This document shows, piece after piece, positions 26,779 through 41,324 of a DNA stretch of 64,000 nucleotides. The position numbers were made by a program, and so were the translations under genes. The notes beneath the pieces are model-generated. The model saw nothing but the letters and a program-made list of their open reading frames with translations, searched no databases and had not been told where the DNA came from. Location of the stretch: the NCBI GenBank assembly GCA_964035795.1, contig OZ038323.1, forward strand, positions 6,682,217 through 6,746,216. Direction: 5' to 3'. The stretch comes from Pterobdella sp. o SKG-2022. Lineage: Eukaryota > Annelida > Clitellata > Hirudinida > Piscicolidae. The stretch's first letter is position 1. Each line of letters begins with the position of its first letter.

Positions 26779-29700
26779 TTTTAGATTCAATTTTAAAACA
26801 TTAAGAAACAAAGAACAGAAACTACTTAACAAATTTAGTTTAGATGTTTTTATGTTTACTGAAAATATAATTCTTGCAAAAATTTTCAAATATTTTTTTT
26901 AAAACTAATACTTGAAAACATTTTTAAAATCGATTACTCAAAATCGAAAAGTAATATAAGTGAAGCATTTTACCATTGAACTTCTTGAACATTCAAAATT
27001 CTCCCATTTTTCTTTTAACTTTTTTTTCACTTTACCCAAAAGTGAAATTGATTTTAGTCATTCATTTTTTTATTGAACTATCACAATTGAGAAAACAAGA
27101 AAATTTGCTGCCACGAGTGTTTCATGGCTTGGGTCACCTTTTCTTTATTAAAATGTGAAACAGTATAGATTTTTTATGGGAAGCTCAAAGATCTTAGCAG
27201 TTTTTATGGTGCTCGTGATCAATCAAAAGTTGTCACAAGGGGATGATATTCGTACCTCTACTTGATAATGTAAGTTCAGCTTACGAAAAGCTTAGTGAAA
27301 TAAAATAAACTCCTAGAAATGTTTTTATTTGAATATATATGGATGATAACTAGGCTTCCTCTTGTTGCATTAGTAGTATTGAGCAAAAAAAAAAATTCTT
27401 GATTCTGGTTTCTGACTTTTGAAATGGCAACTAATTATGTTAGAAATACCAGACGAGTTTTTAAAAGCTTTTGCCAACATGGCCGTGAAACCCCCACTGA
27501 ATGTGGTTCTTTAGGAACACAGTCTTATAAAAAAACTAGAGCTTAATTAGCACTTTTGTTACATGAAACAACTGACAAAAGTCACAAACTTTTCAAAAAA
27601 AACTTTGCCATACGATTTCTGCTCCCTAAATCAAAGTGTGACAAAAGTCATTAGAAAGCTCGGTGTTGTTCCATTCTTTTTTTTGAAGTTGACGTTTAGA
27701 ATAGATTTGAAACAATTTTATTTTAAAAACCCTCATACAGTTTTCAGCTCTATCTACGTTAAGTTCATTTCAGGCTCTTACATTGAGTCTTATAACTTAA
27801 CAATGATCGAAAGACTAAAGCTTATTAGTCTCATCAGATATATAAGAAGTATTTTTCAATTATAGGCAAAAACATGGATTAATTTTCAATAAGCCTAATA
27901 AATAGTTCTGTAATATTTAACCGATTTTTTGAAATATGAAATGACTGTTTCGATAAATCAAATGTCTCATGTATAAAAGTAATTACAACATGTTAATCTA
28001 TGTACATCTCAAGTTTCATGCCTTCACTCACACCATTCATCTTATCACGCCACTATTTCAACTTGAATATAATACTTTATATCATTTTAACTGGAAATAT
28101 ATTTAAAGCTATGAAATGAATGAGATTCAGTTGTTTTGGTTGACTTGTGTCACAACCTCGACAGATTTACAAGACTTGCATGCGTATTATGGTTACTTGA
28201 AACTTTAGTATTACTTCTATTCTAAAGAACCAAAAATAAGTTTTCTTAATCAAATACCAATTCGTAACAAGAACTATTTTTTTTAGGTATCCTAATCTGC
28301 AGAAGGTTTCGTATGTGTGTGAAGTTGAATGTCGACAAAATATTGAAATATGATGCATTATTAACTACTGTTATTAGTCATTGCTTTTTCAAATTCTATA
28401 TATACTTGAAAATAATTTCTTTCACTTTTGAGAGTGAACAATAACAAAAACTATTTTTAGTTAATTTACTTAAAAGAAACGGTGCAAAACATTCGCTTTG
28501 AGTGGTTTTGAACATAATTTATGCTACATGCGAGCCATTTTATCTCGCAAGAAGATCAAAAGTATAGTTTATTAAACGATGATCGTTGAGCCTTCTAGCT
28601 ACTGTTTCATAAAATTTTTAATCAAACAAAAAATATACATTTCCTTAACCATTGATATTTGAATGATAATTAACACAAGAAATGTAAAAAAACCTGCATG
28701 CAATTTTAATAGAGAAAAACAAGGTATATGAGTTTAATTAGGGGTGTTCATAAAAAGGATTGTAGATTATTTTTCTTATCGCTGTCATCTTAACTAGTTT
28801 CGCTTGATACTAATGAAAAAACTGGCATATAGGTTTGGTAGTTTTATGTTGATTTAGTGATGAATTTTATGGAAAAGTATTAGTTTTGAACGTATAATCT
28901 TCAAAAATGAGCACGAAACAAAATATTAAAGAGGGAAAATTGAATCGATAGAAAATGATTCATGGGTAAAAAGATAGATGAGAAAGATAAAAAGCTAATC
29001 GAAAAAAGCGAAAAAGAATCGATGGGACAGTTATCATTATTTTATAACGTTCAAGATATTTTTGATAGTAATAAGCATTCGAAAAATTTACAGAGCTGGT
29101 TGAGATAATTTTTTTGGATAAAATAAGTGATTATAAAAAAAACTCTGGAAAGTATTTCTACAAAGAAACAAGTAAAACAGTTTTAAGAAGGCAGATCTGA
29201 ACGGTATAATCCGATCCGAAAACAGATGAGAATGTGATGAAAGTGGGTGGGTGAGAAGATGGGTGGATTAAAAACAGACATGGTGAAGAAAGTGGAAACT
29301 AACGTGACTGGGTGGTGAGAAGAAAGACTTAGAATAAACAAATTCAATCAACACGAACCCACACACTGTAACACATAAACGTGCGTCTTTTTGTTTGCAT
29401 GCCTGTATGCTTGCGTGTGCTTGTTTATGATTATAAGAATTTTGAAGTTTCAAATGAACAAAAACTTTTCTTCCAAAATAGGAACACTCATTGTGAAATG
29501 TATTTTACAGTTTGATTGCTTGAACTATTCTTTTCATGAACATTTTCACTGAATGGATGCCTGGGTCCGTTCGGTTTTGTTTGTTTGTTTGCATATGGAG
29601 AAAAGGTTTGTGTATTCATCCATTGAATAGGTTTGAAAATAACGGCTGAGTTTGTGCACGCGTGTTGGGCTTGAAAGAATAAAGAATGTGAAAGCTTAGA

Positions 29701-30440
29701 GCTTTGCAAAGAAGAGAAAAAAATAAAATTTGCATATTATCGAAAGTCAAAATATGGTATTTTCTGCATAAAAGCATGATATTTTTTGTAATGAACCAGA
29801 TTTTGAAAGGCTTCTACATTCATTTTGTATTATAATTACTTCAATATTGAATTTTGCATGAGTAATCTTGTTAATTAAAACGAATTTCATGATTTTTGGA
29901 AATAAATTTTTAATTAATTTTTTTAAACTTCAGGGATATCTGAATCATTTTTTATTTTGAATTTAATTTTGAAAATCACCCTGAGTCTTTGATTTTGAAC
30001 TTTTCTGCTTTAATTAAATTTTGTCCTCCTTTTATTGCTTTTATAATCTATCCATATAATGCTCTGAACTTGAAATTTCAAAAAAATATGCTAATAAAAA
30101 CATTAAACTTTTATAAAAATAATATAGTTTATATAAAATATTCTCAAAAATTAAAATTTAGTTAGACCTTTCCTGCCTCCAAGTTAATTTAATTATAGAC
30201 CTCTTTTATCATTTGGATATGCATTAGCCAGAAATAATCAATCACCAACCCATCTTTATTTTTTCAATTTGAGCTTATTTTTTATGACTTTTCACTAAAA
30301 CGATTTGAAATTTTATCCTGTTTTTCACTTTAAAAGATTTTTATATTTTTTTTGCGTGAATATTCATAATTTAGTAGTTATTTCTAAAAGAAATTTCTAG
30401 ATGAAAATAATAAAAGTAGGTTTAAAAAAATTCTGCATGG
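26779..30440. other. Gene desert, first part (upstream of PSMD12)
   Basis: About 3.7 kb with no supportable gene. The sequence next to 26778 must contain the PSMD12 promoter, but no clear core element is visible. A purine-rich stretch (GGGTGGGTGAGAAGATGGGTGG and similar) lies around 29235-29325. The 100-codon ORF at 27563-27865 is of the length expected by chance at this AT content. Confidence 0.45.
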
Positions 30441-30449
30441 AAAAGTATT

Positions 30450-30680
30450 AATCCCTTGCAACAACCATTATGCACACACCACAGCCAGGCAATCACCCCA
30501 AAGCTTTTTCGAAACTTTTTGTGGTTGAACCATCTATCAACTTTTATGCGCGCGCAGTTCATTGAGCGCCATAAAGGGGCTTATTTATTAGGGAAACAAC
30601 ACCTCAACCAAATCAATGAACAACACTCCCTCATGAAATGACTCGAATACCAATTATTGCCCCGCAAAACACAAAGGCAA
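30450..30680. promoter_or_regulatory. Candidate cis-regulatory island with inverted TTTATG sites
   Basis: This block is clearly less AT-rich than its surroundings. TTTATG at 30543-30548, in CTTTTATGCGCGC, and CATAAA at 30570-30575, in GCGCCATAAAGG, form an inverted pair 21 bases apart. CTTTATGG is the type of site bound by posterior Hox (Abd-B class) and Cdx homeodomains. TTATTTATTAGG follows, and a Runx-like TTTGTGGTTGAACC lies at about 30518. No exon structure was found. The regulatory role is inferred. Confidence 0.35.
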
Positions 30681-33611
30681 TTGCAAAAAATAATGGAAAG
30701 GTTTTTTTTAGAAAATTAAATAAAAATAAAGTTAATTAAAAACCAATTTTTTTTCCACTAAAAATATTTCTGCGTTTGAAACTTTGGTAAAACTATACGA
30801 GCCAGTTTTTCTTTTGAATTATTCAAAAATAAAGAAAATCCCTCAGCGTTTGGTATCTGCTTTAGATAACAACAAACGTAAACATCAAAGTGCGGCGATA
30901 AAAGGATGTATACAAAAATTGTTCAGAACATTCAACTATTATTCAAATACGATATAGTTTTTATCTCCACAGACACCATTGTAAGAATTCGACTTACAAA
31001 ACCTTTGTTTTGGTTAGCTTTAACCCTGCTCAAAATTATTATTATGATAAAAGATAATATTTTGATTGAAGAATTAAAAGGCTCACATTTTTTCCAACTT
31101 TCTCAAATTTTATCATTTCTCAACTTTCTTCGCCTTTCCCGTTTATCCATCAATGCTTCACCTCTCACAGAGCCATCAGCATACGGAAGCACTTTGGGTG
31201 ATTTAGTAAAGCTGGTTATTTGGATAATGGATGTAGCACAACACAATAATTTTGCAGCTATGTGTTGAGTGTAGTCTGATGTTGGAATTATCTGCCCCTT
31301 TATATACAGTTAAATAACAAAGAAAATGCCTTTGGTGTTTATTTAAAGCTTCACATAATTTTTGTTTATATGGAGATCAAACAAATAAAAAGTTCAATAA
31401 CGTCTTGTAGTGAGATGGAATCGTGTATCAGCTGTTAATTTTTCGAAGAATGTTAATAATGATTTAATGCTGAATATGCCGTGACTTTTCGAAAGAACAT
31501 TTTAATTTCACATGGCCTAGTTTATCAAATTAAAAATTATTGATCCTATAGTTCACATCTTTTTATGAACCTTTGTTTGTTTTGACATGAACCGTTATTA
31601 TTCAAAGAATTCACAAGTTTTATATAAACGCGGAAATGTTAAATTTAAGTATCTTTATATTTTAGAAGTATTCTAATCTCTTCCAAATTTGAAAAAAATA
31701 TTTTTAATCAATAATAAAACTTATTTAGAATCCTAGAATTGGCAATTTTGAAGTGATTATTTGAATTAAAAGAGGTCCGAAAAAGCTCGAGTGTTTAGAA
31801 AGTATTAGGATAAATTTTTCATTGATATTACGTGAGATTTCAAAACTTCGTAACATCTTCCACTAATGGAAAACTCAAGTTTCTGAACAAACTAACCCTC
31901 AATCGCTTTAAAAGCATCACCTTAAAACGCTTTTCATGCGAACAATTTTTCTACTGTCTTTTATAAATAAATCTCATGAAAACTTGGAAAAAGTTTTACT
32001 GGAATTTAATTTTTTCTAGAAAAATTTTGCACGATAATTGCATGAATGTTTTTTTATCAGGGATTTTATATTTGTGATTACATCTTTATAATGAGCTTCA
32101 GTAAGACGTTAAAGTGCTTATAAACTTAACGCCAAATTTTTTGATGGTCGTTACAAAATAAGCATTTTTTGATTATGTTCATGTATAGATTTTAATAAAA
32201 AAATGACTTCCTTCAAAGTTTAATTTGTCTTTGGGTGTTTCGCGCCCATTACGCGAACATAACTTGAGTGATTCTTGATGTTTACAGAGTCATTATGATT
32301 GTTTTGGTGATTGAGGCAATAAATTGAAAAGTCATAACTGCTGAAAATAAAAGTAATAAATGGTCACTATATAAAAGAAGGCAATTAACTTCGCTTTTAG
32401 GTACTATAGACAAAAGTACATGAAGGCTTAAGATTCAAACAAAAGTTTTTTTAAACAAAACTTGATAACATGTAAATACAAATTAAAAAATAATTCGGAA
32501 TTTTTAATAAATAAAATAAACATTTTTTGAAAATATATGAAACAAAATATAAAATTTTGAAGTATAAAATAAGAAGGTAATCTTAAATGAAATTCTAGCA
32601 GTCCGATAAGATCTGCTAAAAAATTGACATTAGCAAGCGGGTGATTATTAATTAGAACTGTGAGAGTGAGAAAATATCATATGAAAGTAGCATGGGGAGC
32701 AAAGATATACAATATGAGCATTAAATTGGGGGAAAAATTTCAAAAACATAATTAAACAAAAGTAGAAAATGAAAATATTCACAGCAAAATTTGAAACAAG
32801 TTATCGTTGGCTTATAAAACTATGATTTTTCATTTTCAATTTTGAAAAATTTTCAAAGTATTTGTTGATCTTTTATATAAGGTTAATTATTAGGAAAGAC
32901 ATAAATCACGCAATTTTGTAATCTTAAAAATTTTATAATCTCAAGGCAACTTATCATAATTTTATGAGAGAAAATTTGACACTAATTAAAAATTTATAGC
33001 AAATATGGTAAAAATTCTGCTCTCAAAACCGAATTAGTCTGATTAAAATATCGAATTATTATTTTTAATTTGATTTAATAAAATTTGAAAGTTAATTTTT
33101 TACTAAAAAAAAGATTTTTTTATAGAAAACACCAAAATATTTACGCATAAATTGTTCTCAACAAAAAAAATTATTCAAAATTTATAGACTGATTATTTAA
33201 TGAACAAAAATTTTCAAGATAAGCAAACATTAGAAGGATAAGCTACGCATTTAACTCACTTTAAATACACACAAACAAACACACCTCTACCCCATACTAA
33301 CAAACACGAATATTCTGACACGAAATTTAAATAATTTCTAATGGAATTCGAATAGGCCTCGAGTAACATGTATGAATCATGTGGTGTGACTTTAATGAAT
33401 GCTGCTGTCAAAGATTGCTGAATAAATAACCTATCGTTTTAAATTTATTTATTAACACAAAACACTTTTATCACACATAAAAAATTTTGTGTAGAAATCT
33501 TTACTAACATTGTTCTAGAAAATTCAAAAAAATTCTGAAATTTCATAAGTTATACAAAATTGTACAGATATCTGCAGTAAACACTTTTGTAATACGCATT
33601 CTCAAAACGTT

Positions 33612-33707
33612 AACAAAGGTCTTTTGCAATAACACATGATTTATCTGTGACATATCGCCAAAAGCATTTTCAAAATGCGGATATTTAAATAAAGAAGTTC
33701 AAAGGTC
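33612..33707 (+). promoter_or_regulatory. Candidate island with two AAAGGTC sites, one in a DR1
   Basis: AACAAAGGTC at 33612-33621 and AGTTCAAAGGTC at 33696-33707 share the AAAGGTC core. The second is a near-perfect direct repeat with one-base spacing (AGTTCA-A-AGGTC), the HNF4/COUP-type nuclear receptor site. CTTTTGCAATAAC lies between them. This is in the gene desert, with no coding potential. Confidence 0.25.
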
Positions 33708-36700
33708 TCTGAGATTTAGAACATCCGTGTGTTACATATTTCAACTGTTTCCATTTCTTTTAAAAATTTTCAAAAGTGATTTTTTTGAAATAATAATCAT
33801 GATAAATTATGTATTTTCTGTACCAAAAGTGAATTTAATTTTTTGTAATAATTTTTATGAAACAACACTGAAATTTTAAGTTACGTTCAACCCGAAATAA
33901 AATTTAATTAATTTTTGTATAAAATCGTTTTACTTCAAAACAAAAATATTACAAAAGGCTTCATCTAGAGGGCCCTGAGAACCTTTCAACAAAAACCATT
34001 GCAAGATTGTCATTCACAGCTGTTGCTGACACATGCGGAACAAGTGATATCCATGCCTCTCACATGCGAGTTATACCGAATTAAACAAAATATCAAAAAT
34101 ATATGAATATGTGAAAAATGTTAATTTTTGGCTAATTAAATATTATGATTTCTTCAGTTTTTTTAATTCGATTAACTTAAAAGCAAGAAAGAAATTTAGT
34201 TTTATAGTTAATATTTTATTGCGGTGTAAAAGTGATGTATCAAGCATTTGAATTTTTTTCATGTAGATTTTTAATGTTTAAACAAAACCGATTGTAAAAC
34301 CCCTATGAGCTTTTCTAATGAGTCTTATAAAAGCGAGCTTTCTGGAAGTGAGATGATTCTTTATTTCATTCCAATAAAATTCAAATTCGCAACTTCAAAA
34401 AAATTTTAAAATATAATTAAATAAATTGAAAATGGGAAATTTTTTATAATTTGGTTCTGAAAAATTAAAACATTATTGTAAAGCAGGTTTCTGCTACAAT
34501 TACTTCAAAATTAAGCGTACAAAAAACTTATAATTTTGTACAAACATGTGGCAATCATAGACACGCACAACATCACATGACCTTTAGATTGCATTTTCAC
34601 GTGTTTTAAAGCAATGTTGATAATGTTAACAACGTCTAAAAATTGTTCTTATTCTTTCAACCAATCATTACAAAATCTAACTGAGAATACAACTTTATCT
34701 CTAATAACACATCTTCAAAACACATAGTAGACAAGATTTTCTTTATAAACAAAAATCTGTGAAAGTTTCTAGATGATGTAGTGATAAGTATCCACGATCT
34801 ATCACAATGAGCCAATCAATGATACTGCATTATAGAACATATCGATTTTAGATTTTTATTTGGCATGTGAAAGCAATGACAAAAAGCAAAACGATGACCC
34901 GATAATATTTCAAAATATATTTCTATAAACTCATATTGGAGAACAAAACTTTGACAACGGGATGTAGAATAGGATGGAAGTTATTGGGTGTTGTTTTATA
35001 GCTTTTAAAAATATCTTCATTAAAAAAACCTTATGTTTTTGAAGCGTTTATTTAAAGTGCATTAAGCTTTTGTTATTATTATAAAGATATCTTTTTTATT
35101 AGTTTGTAATAAAGCGATTAAATAATTTTTTCATTCTGTTAATAGTAAAAATTCCCTTTATTATTTGTTATATTCTAGTAAAATTACAAAAAAACACCAA
35201 AGTCTGCCTTCACTCATATTTCTATATGCATATACTAATCAATAGAATGCTTGAGCTGTGAATGCCAGCTTCAACTTGTTCACTATGTGTGTATATGTCT
35301 GTATCATATAACAATTCATATTGAAGCTAGGCTATATATATTATATGCCTGTATAGAAATCATTATACTAGGGCTGTATATCAAGTATATACTTATATGA
35401 AAGTATAAATGACTTGACTGGCAAAGGTAAACAAAAAATAATTTATTTCTTCAGACTAGAGGTGCCGTTATGAAAGGTTCGTTATTAAATTTCTTCACTA
35501 TTTGTTTTTACAGAATTTTTGATTGAATGTTCAATTTATAATTTGTTCACTAGAGATTTAAATGTGATGTTCATAAGGATGGATGCGTGTATTTGAGACG
35601 AGATAATGTGTCTAGTGTGTTTGTTCAAGTAAAAAACTCGTATTAATACGCAAATAGAAATAGCTGAATTCTTTTCATAAAAACATGCACTCATGTAAAA
35701 CAAAAAAAGCATTCTTAAACGCATGCGATTGAGAATTTCTAAACGTAACGCCTTCAATTAAAAAACACTTGTCAATTAATTATCGAGATAATTACATCAG
35801 CGACTGAATATTCTAGATGCATCGTAACTTACTTCTTTCTAATCAAGGTTCCACGTAATTTAATATCAAAAAAAGCAAAGCAGCAACTTTTTTTGTGTTT
35901 TTTATTTATACAAAATTTGGTCAAAATCTGACTGCCACTATCAAATATGATTTTACGCTCTGATATGTGTGAAAAATTTATTGCCAAAAAGTAGGTTAGA
36001 GCGATCATATTTCTTTAGAAAATTATTTTGAAACAAGATCTTTCAGCAAATACATTGTTTAATAGATTTATGCTTATTTTCAATATAACTTTTTGAAGAT
36101 ATGTGAAAGACAAATGAAACAAAAACGAAAAGTAAATGTCTAAAAACATTAGCATAAATATCTTGTAGCCGAAATGAAGCCAGAAAATTCTATACAAAAT
36201 AATCGAAAACATTTTTTGGGAAAAACAGAATAATTCATAAATATACATTTTCTGAAATTGGGACAGTGTTATTTTAATGAAGATTTAAGTTGGCAGGGTA
36301 TTTGTATTGGTGCACCAACTGTTTCATGCTTATGTATAGTATTGTTTTTTCTTTGATTAATTGTTTTTAATGCAATATTCATTGCACCTTCGTTTCAAAC
36401 TTCATTCTTGTTACTTTTTTCTTTTCTGTTCAAACATTCATTCATTATTCAAACAATCCCAGCACCACATGACAATTATTTTACTTAAATTGTGCTTTAA
36501 ATCTCAATTTACTTCATGATAAAAACAACTCGTTTCACTGTTTTCACAAGAAAGTAATTTCAAAATTTTTTTATCTGAACCAATTTATAAAATTGTTAAA
36601 TTCAGAATAAGAACACGAAATTAGTTTTTATGCTAAATTTATCAAACTGAATTTATATAAAAACATTAGAAATTTCAAAAAAAATTGCAATATTAATGTG

Positions 36701-39700
36701 TGTTGTTATTAAAAAACAATAATTTACAGACATTATTTTTGATATTAATTTGTTTTACACGTTATCCGTGATGAAGGTGCCAAAAACACCTGATGATTTA
36801 TTGCTGTAGAGAGAAATATTTTTTGTATCATATTGAAATTTTTTTTCCATTGATTGAATAGAATATTTCGGAAAAATTGCCCAATTACTAAGAAATTCCA
36901 TAAATTCCTGAATATTGAAATGTATGGAAATAAGTATTTTGGGATAAAATAGTTATAATTTAAATTTTGTTGAAAAAGATGAGGATAATAATATTTTTTC
37001 AAAGTTTTACTCACAAAAGTCTATTCACTAAGTAGGTTCTATTATTCTGGTAATTACGTAATTCATTTAAATGAATAACATTTTTGAACAAATAAGAAAA
37101 TTTTTTTTTCGAAAAATAAAGTAAAATAAATAACAATTAGACTACTGGAAAGAGAGAAATAATTGAAACATACATCTTTGAAGTCCGAACACCAGCCAAA
37201 AGAATTTTTTTACTTTAAATATATATATTTTAAATGAATCTGAAAAACTTCAGATTTCCGGTGCTTAAAATTTCTTTCTACAGAATAATTTTGATTCACA
37301 TGGTTCTTTTGTTGTTTGTACAGAAGAATAATTTATACATTCTAATCCTCTTAAACCTAAAAATTATTTTCAAATAAGAAGAGAAAATCATTTAAAAAAA
37401 TGAGAGTGGGTAATGGTAGAGTAGATTAAGCAGGAATTTTCAATAGAAGGGGTATAAAACGCATGTAAGCATACGAATGGACTATTTAGTTGTTGTTTAC
37501 AAAAAAAATTAAAATCATAAGAATAACTGCTTTCTTAATTGAAAAAAAAACTCAAAACATGGAAGTCACAAAAATTCGAATTTTAAAAAAATTCCTAAAA
37601 AGTTACTTAGTTATGCGGCATCGTCGACTTGTTTGCATTTTTATTAAATTTCTAAAGCCTATTTCAACAATTCACGGTCAATCTCATCAAAAATTCACAA
37701 AGCATTCTAAAAAAGTTTTAAAAATGTTAAATAAAAAATTTTTTAGCCGATAAAAATGACAAAAAAGATAAATTGGTTGTGAAAAAACAAAATAGACGTA
37801 ATATAAATTATATTTATAACTCATAACAAAATGGCGATAATTATTTAATGTGATTTATACAAAAAGCAGCTAGTTTAAAATTGAGGTTTACTTTCAACGA
37901 AGTTTTTTTTTATTCTCTTAATTTATTATACACTTTTTCGACATTTAATATAAAATATTGAATTTGTTTACTTTTATAAAAAATTTTGAAATAGTCGATA
38001 AGAAGTTTTGAAAGGCTTGTTCTAATATAATATTAGTACCGAAAACATCCCATATTAACCTACTAGTCATTTATAATTGAATTTTATTTAAAAATTGAAG
38101 TTAAACTATTCCGTTGAGTATAAACAGAGTTCAAGTTTAACAGAATTTTTCTACTCACGTCTGCTTCTTATTATTATTTGCTTGAGGGTTAATTCTTAAA
38201 TTTAAATACCGACTTTCTGTTTTATTCATAGATTTGAATAAAATTCATTTCAAACATGTAATGGGTTTTTGTATTTGAAATTTTGATTATTTTCAAATGA
38301 AACTTGCAAACCCACTTAAATTTCGAAAGTTTGCCTAGCAATTTTTTCTCACTTAACTACCATGGCCAGCATCAATATATTTTCGCAAAAACTCTGAATC
38401 TAACATCAACATTCCAACTAGAGCCTATCTCTCTGATTTATCGTTTCATTTCCCTCCACTTTTTATTTTTTCGAGTTTTTTTTTTTTATTTAAAAAAAAA
38501 ACTTTGATATGAAAACAAAACATTAGGATTATGAATAAAGTTTTAATAATTAAAAAAATATATTTTATCGCAATATAATTATTAACTAACACATTTAAAT
38601 GAAAAAATGAATGTTTATTTCTAATTTCTTCAATTTCCAAACATATAAAGACAAACATCTAAACATCCTTCTGCACATCTGTTCAGAACTCCTCTCTCCA
38701 CATACCCTATAAATCTTCCTGCTCTCTGAAGACTCTTTTTGTGTATAGCTTGCACTTTGAAACTCAACACAAACCAACTCTATGATTAAAAAAGAATTTC
38801 GTGTATTTTCTTTATAAAATATTTTCAAATGCGTTTAAGAGTCTTAAAAATTAACATTTATATCTCAAAAAGGTTGTTTGGATCAGTGGTACTCAAAACT
38901 TGGATAATTAAAAAATTAAATCCAAATAGAATAGATAAAGACGATCCGTTGGTCTTTTTCATTAAAGAATCAGTTAAATACAAAAAATTCAATTTTATTA
39001 ATAAAGAAATATTCTGGCATAAATCTTTCATACAATAGCTAACTAAAACTTGGTGTCTAGGCTTTGCTTCTTTTGAAGGCCCTCATTAATCAGACAAGTC
39101 AAATGTTTGATTGGTAATGAATAAGATCTATTAAAAGGTTTTTTTTTCCAATTATTTTTTCAAAGTTCAAACTTATACTGTGTATCACCATGTAGCTGAA
39201 GTTTCATTTTTACTATGTTCATAAACCCAGTAGTGAAGAAAACAAACGTCATTTCTAGTGTTATTACTTAGAAAGGCAGAACTTATTTTGAATACAGCAA
39301 GAGTACTGCTACTAGATTTTAGAATCTTTTGCACATAAATTATGTGGAAAGCCAAATGCATGGGTGCGGACTCAGTAGAAAATATAGTTTCAATACATGT
39401 GTAAGTTTTATCATAGCATGTTTTTTATAATTGAAATTAATTGTATTGAAATATTTGTGGAATGTGCTGAAGGTGTAAAGGATGATACATCATGCAAAAG
39501 AGCCATTAAAATTCATAACACAACTTGCATACATTAATCATTTTATCTCGTTTGTTGGCACTTAGAAGCGTGGAAACATAAAGTCTATTTTAAAAAACAA
39601 TTAAGCCTATCTAGAACTTTTGGATTGAGAAATTGTAAAAGTTCAAATTTTGTAATTCTTTTTTAAAAATGAATGAGTGAAAAGTATTTTTCTAGATAAT

Positions 39701-40865
39701 ATTTATCTGGCAAAGCTTCTGGGTTTTAGATAAAAATTATGGAATGATATGACTTCTCTGCGCTTGGGAAATTTATTTGACTATAAATAACTATAAAACA
39801 ATATCAACAATAACAAGTTCTACGGAAGCAAAAGCAACTTACAGCGAAATAAACGCATAAAAAAGAAAAAATTTTTGTATAGTAAGCGAATGTTGCTTTT
39901 TATTCTTAAAGTTTTTCCAAAAAAAAACTGTAGAAAAAAAGATAAATAAAATAACATCGAAGCATAGTAAATAAAGTAGATAAACACACTAAATCAATAG
40001 AATAAAGTTGGATTAATCGTCTTATCGGTTGTTCAGTTCAATGCATCCAGGCAAGCAAAATGACAAGGGAATCCTGAAAATTATATCTGAATATTATGAA
40101 TTTTCACTTACATTTTAGCTTTTTATTTTAAAAATTCACTTCTTACGTTCACATATCTAAACAGTTGTACATCTTTTGCTATCTCAGGCAATTATAATAA
40201 ATACTTAAGCCTATCTTTTAAAATTCCATTTTCCAAAGTCATTTAAACTTTTTTCAAATGAATTGTTTCAATAAGCGCTTGGAAATTCTACAACTAGCCC
40301 CTTCTTTCATGATGGTCATTCATTTTTCTCCTCCCTTCAGTTTTCGCTCGTTTATAACACAACTCGCTAATGAGCTTTTTGTTTACGATAGAAAAAACAT
40401 GGAAATTGCAAAAAAAAATTCATTTTTTTGGAGTTTTTTTACTTTTTTATATTTTCACTTATACTAATATCATTTTCTTTTATAGATACTGAGGTATGTA
40501 TTGAATCATTATTCATTTAACTAAACACTTTTTGGATTTTGGGAAATATAAAACTGGTTTTAATTAAAATTCTGTCATCTTTAACAAGAATGGTACATAG
40601 AATGGAAATATGGTTTCCGTGCCTCGTACATACGGCGTTCGATTTAGTTTTATGTTATCGAAAAAAATATAATTATGAATTCATTTTAGGTAAGCATCAG
40701 TGTTATGAAAAGTGACGGTTAAATTTGAAGTTTTTTTTGACTTATTTTTTCTGTATTCATTGAGGAAAATTGGAACATAGCATTCTCGTTTGATTTTCAT
40801 GTGTTTTTAATTATATCGTCATTGGAACAAATTTCTGCCCTATTGTTAGTGACGATTTAGTGCTA

Positions 40866-41324
40866 TTATAAATTAATTGTCGCTGTGATCAAAAGGAAGC
40901 CTGCACACAATAACAGTATCCAAAAAAAAGAATAATTTATTGAAAGAAATTCCAATGAACTCAATAAAAACAATGCTGACAGAAAGACATACATTATTGA
41001 AAGAATATTAAAGTCACGAAAGACAAGGTATACAATAAAAAATGAAAATGCATTAATGAAGAGTTTTGAAAGGCATGGTAAGTGGGAGAATTTGTATGCA
41101 GCTAAAACATCAATCAAAAATACAAACATTTTCAGGCAATTCATAAAACTGATTTGGTGAGTTTTTTCCAGCGTGGTGTGTTTTTGTGTAGGTTTGTGTG
41201 CATATATAATATGGCTCGTTGGCAATACATAAGTTGGTACCAAGTGTGGTGATATGTACATGTATGTGCTTGAAGTCTTTTTGTGCATGCGTGCACATTC
41301 ATACATACACTCACGTACAAACAT
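40866..41324 (-). CDS. 152-codon ORF, doubtful
   Basis: An ATG-started minus-strand frame of 152 codons ends at TAA. The N-terminal third is encoded by TG/CA/TA-rich microsatellite-like DNA, which is stop-poor in several frames; two other minus-strand frames are also open there. The C-terminal 90 residues are Phe/Leu/Ile/Ser-rich, with stretches that could be membrane spans (FFIVYLVF, YVFLSALFLLSSL, FFWILLLCAGFLLI). That composition is also what AT-rich non-coding DNA gives. No homology is recognised, no intron partner or promoter was found, and it is probably not a gene. Confidence 0.12.
   Translation of the reverse strand: MFVRECMYECARMHKKTSSTYMYISPHLVPTYVLPTSHIIYAHKPTQKHTTLEKTHQISFMNCLKMFVFLIDVLAAYKFSHLPCLSKLFINAFSFFIVYLVFRDFNILSIMYVFLSALFLLSSLEFLSINYSFFWILLLCAGFLLITATINL

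Noticed and set aside
27563..27865. 100-codon plus-strand ORF
   Set aside because: It is low-complexity Phe/Leu/Ile/Lys composition typical of AT-rich non-coding DNA, with no support from splice sites or homology.
30906..31268. 120-codon plus-strand ORF starting MYTKIVQNIQ
   Set aside because: This length is expected by chance across six frames of 64 kb at about 70% AT. It shows no motif, no splice partner and no resemblance to a family.
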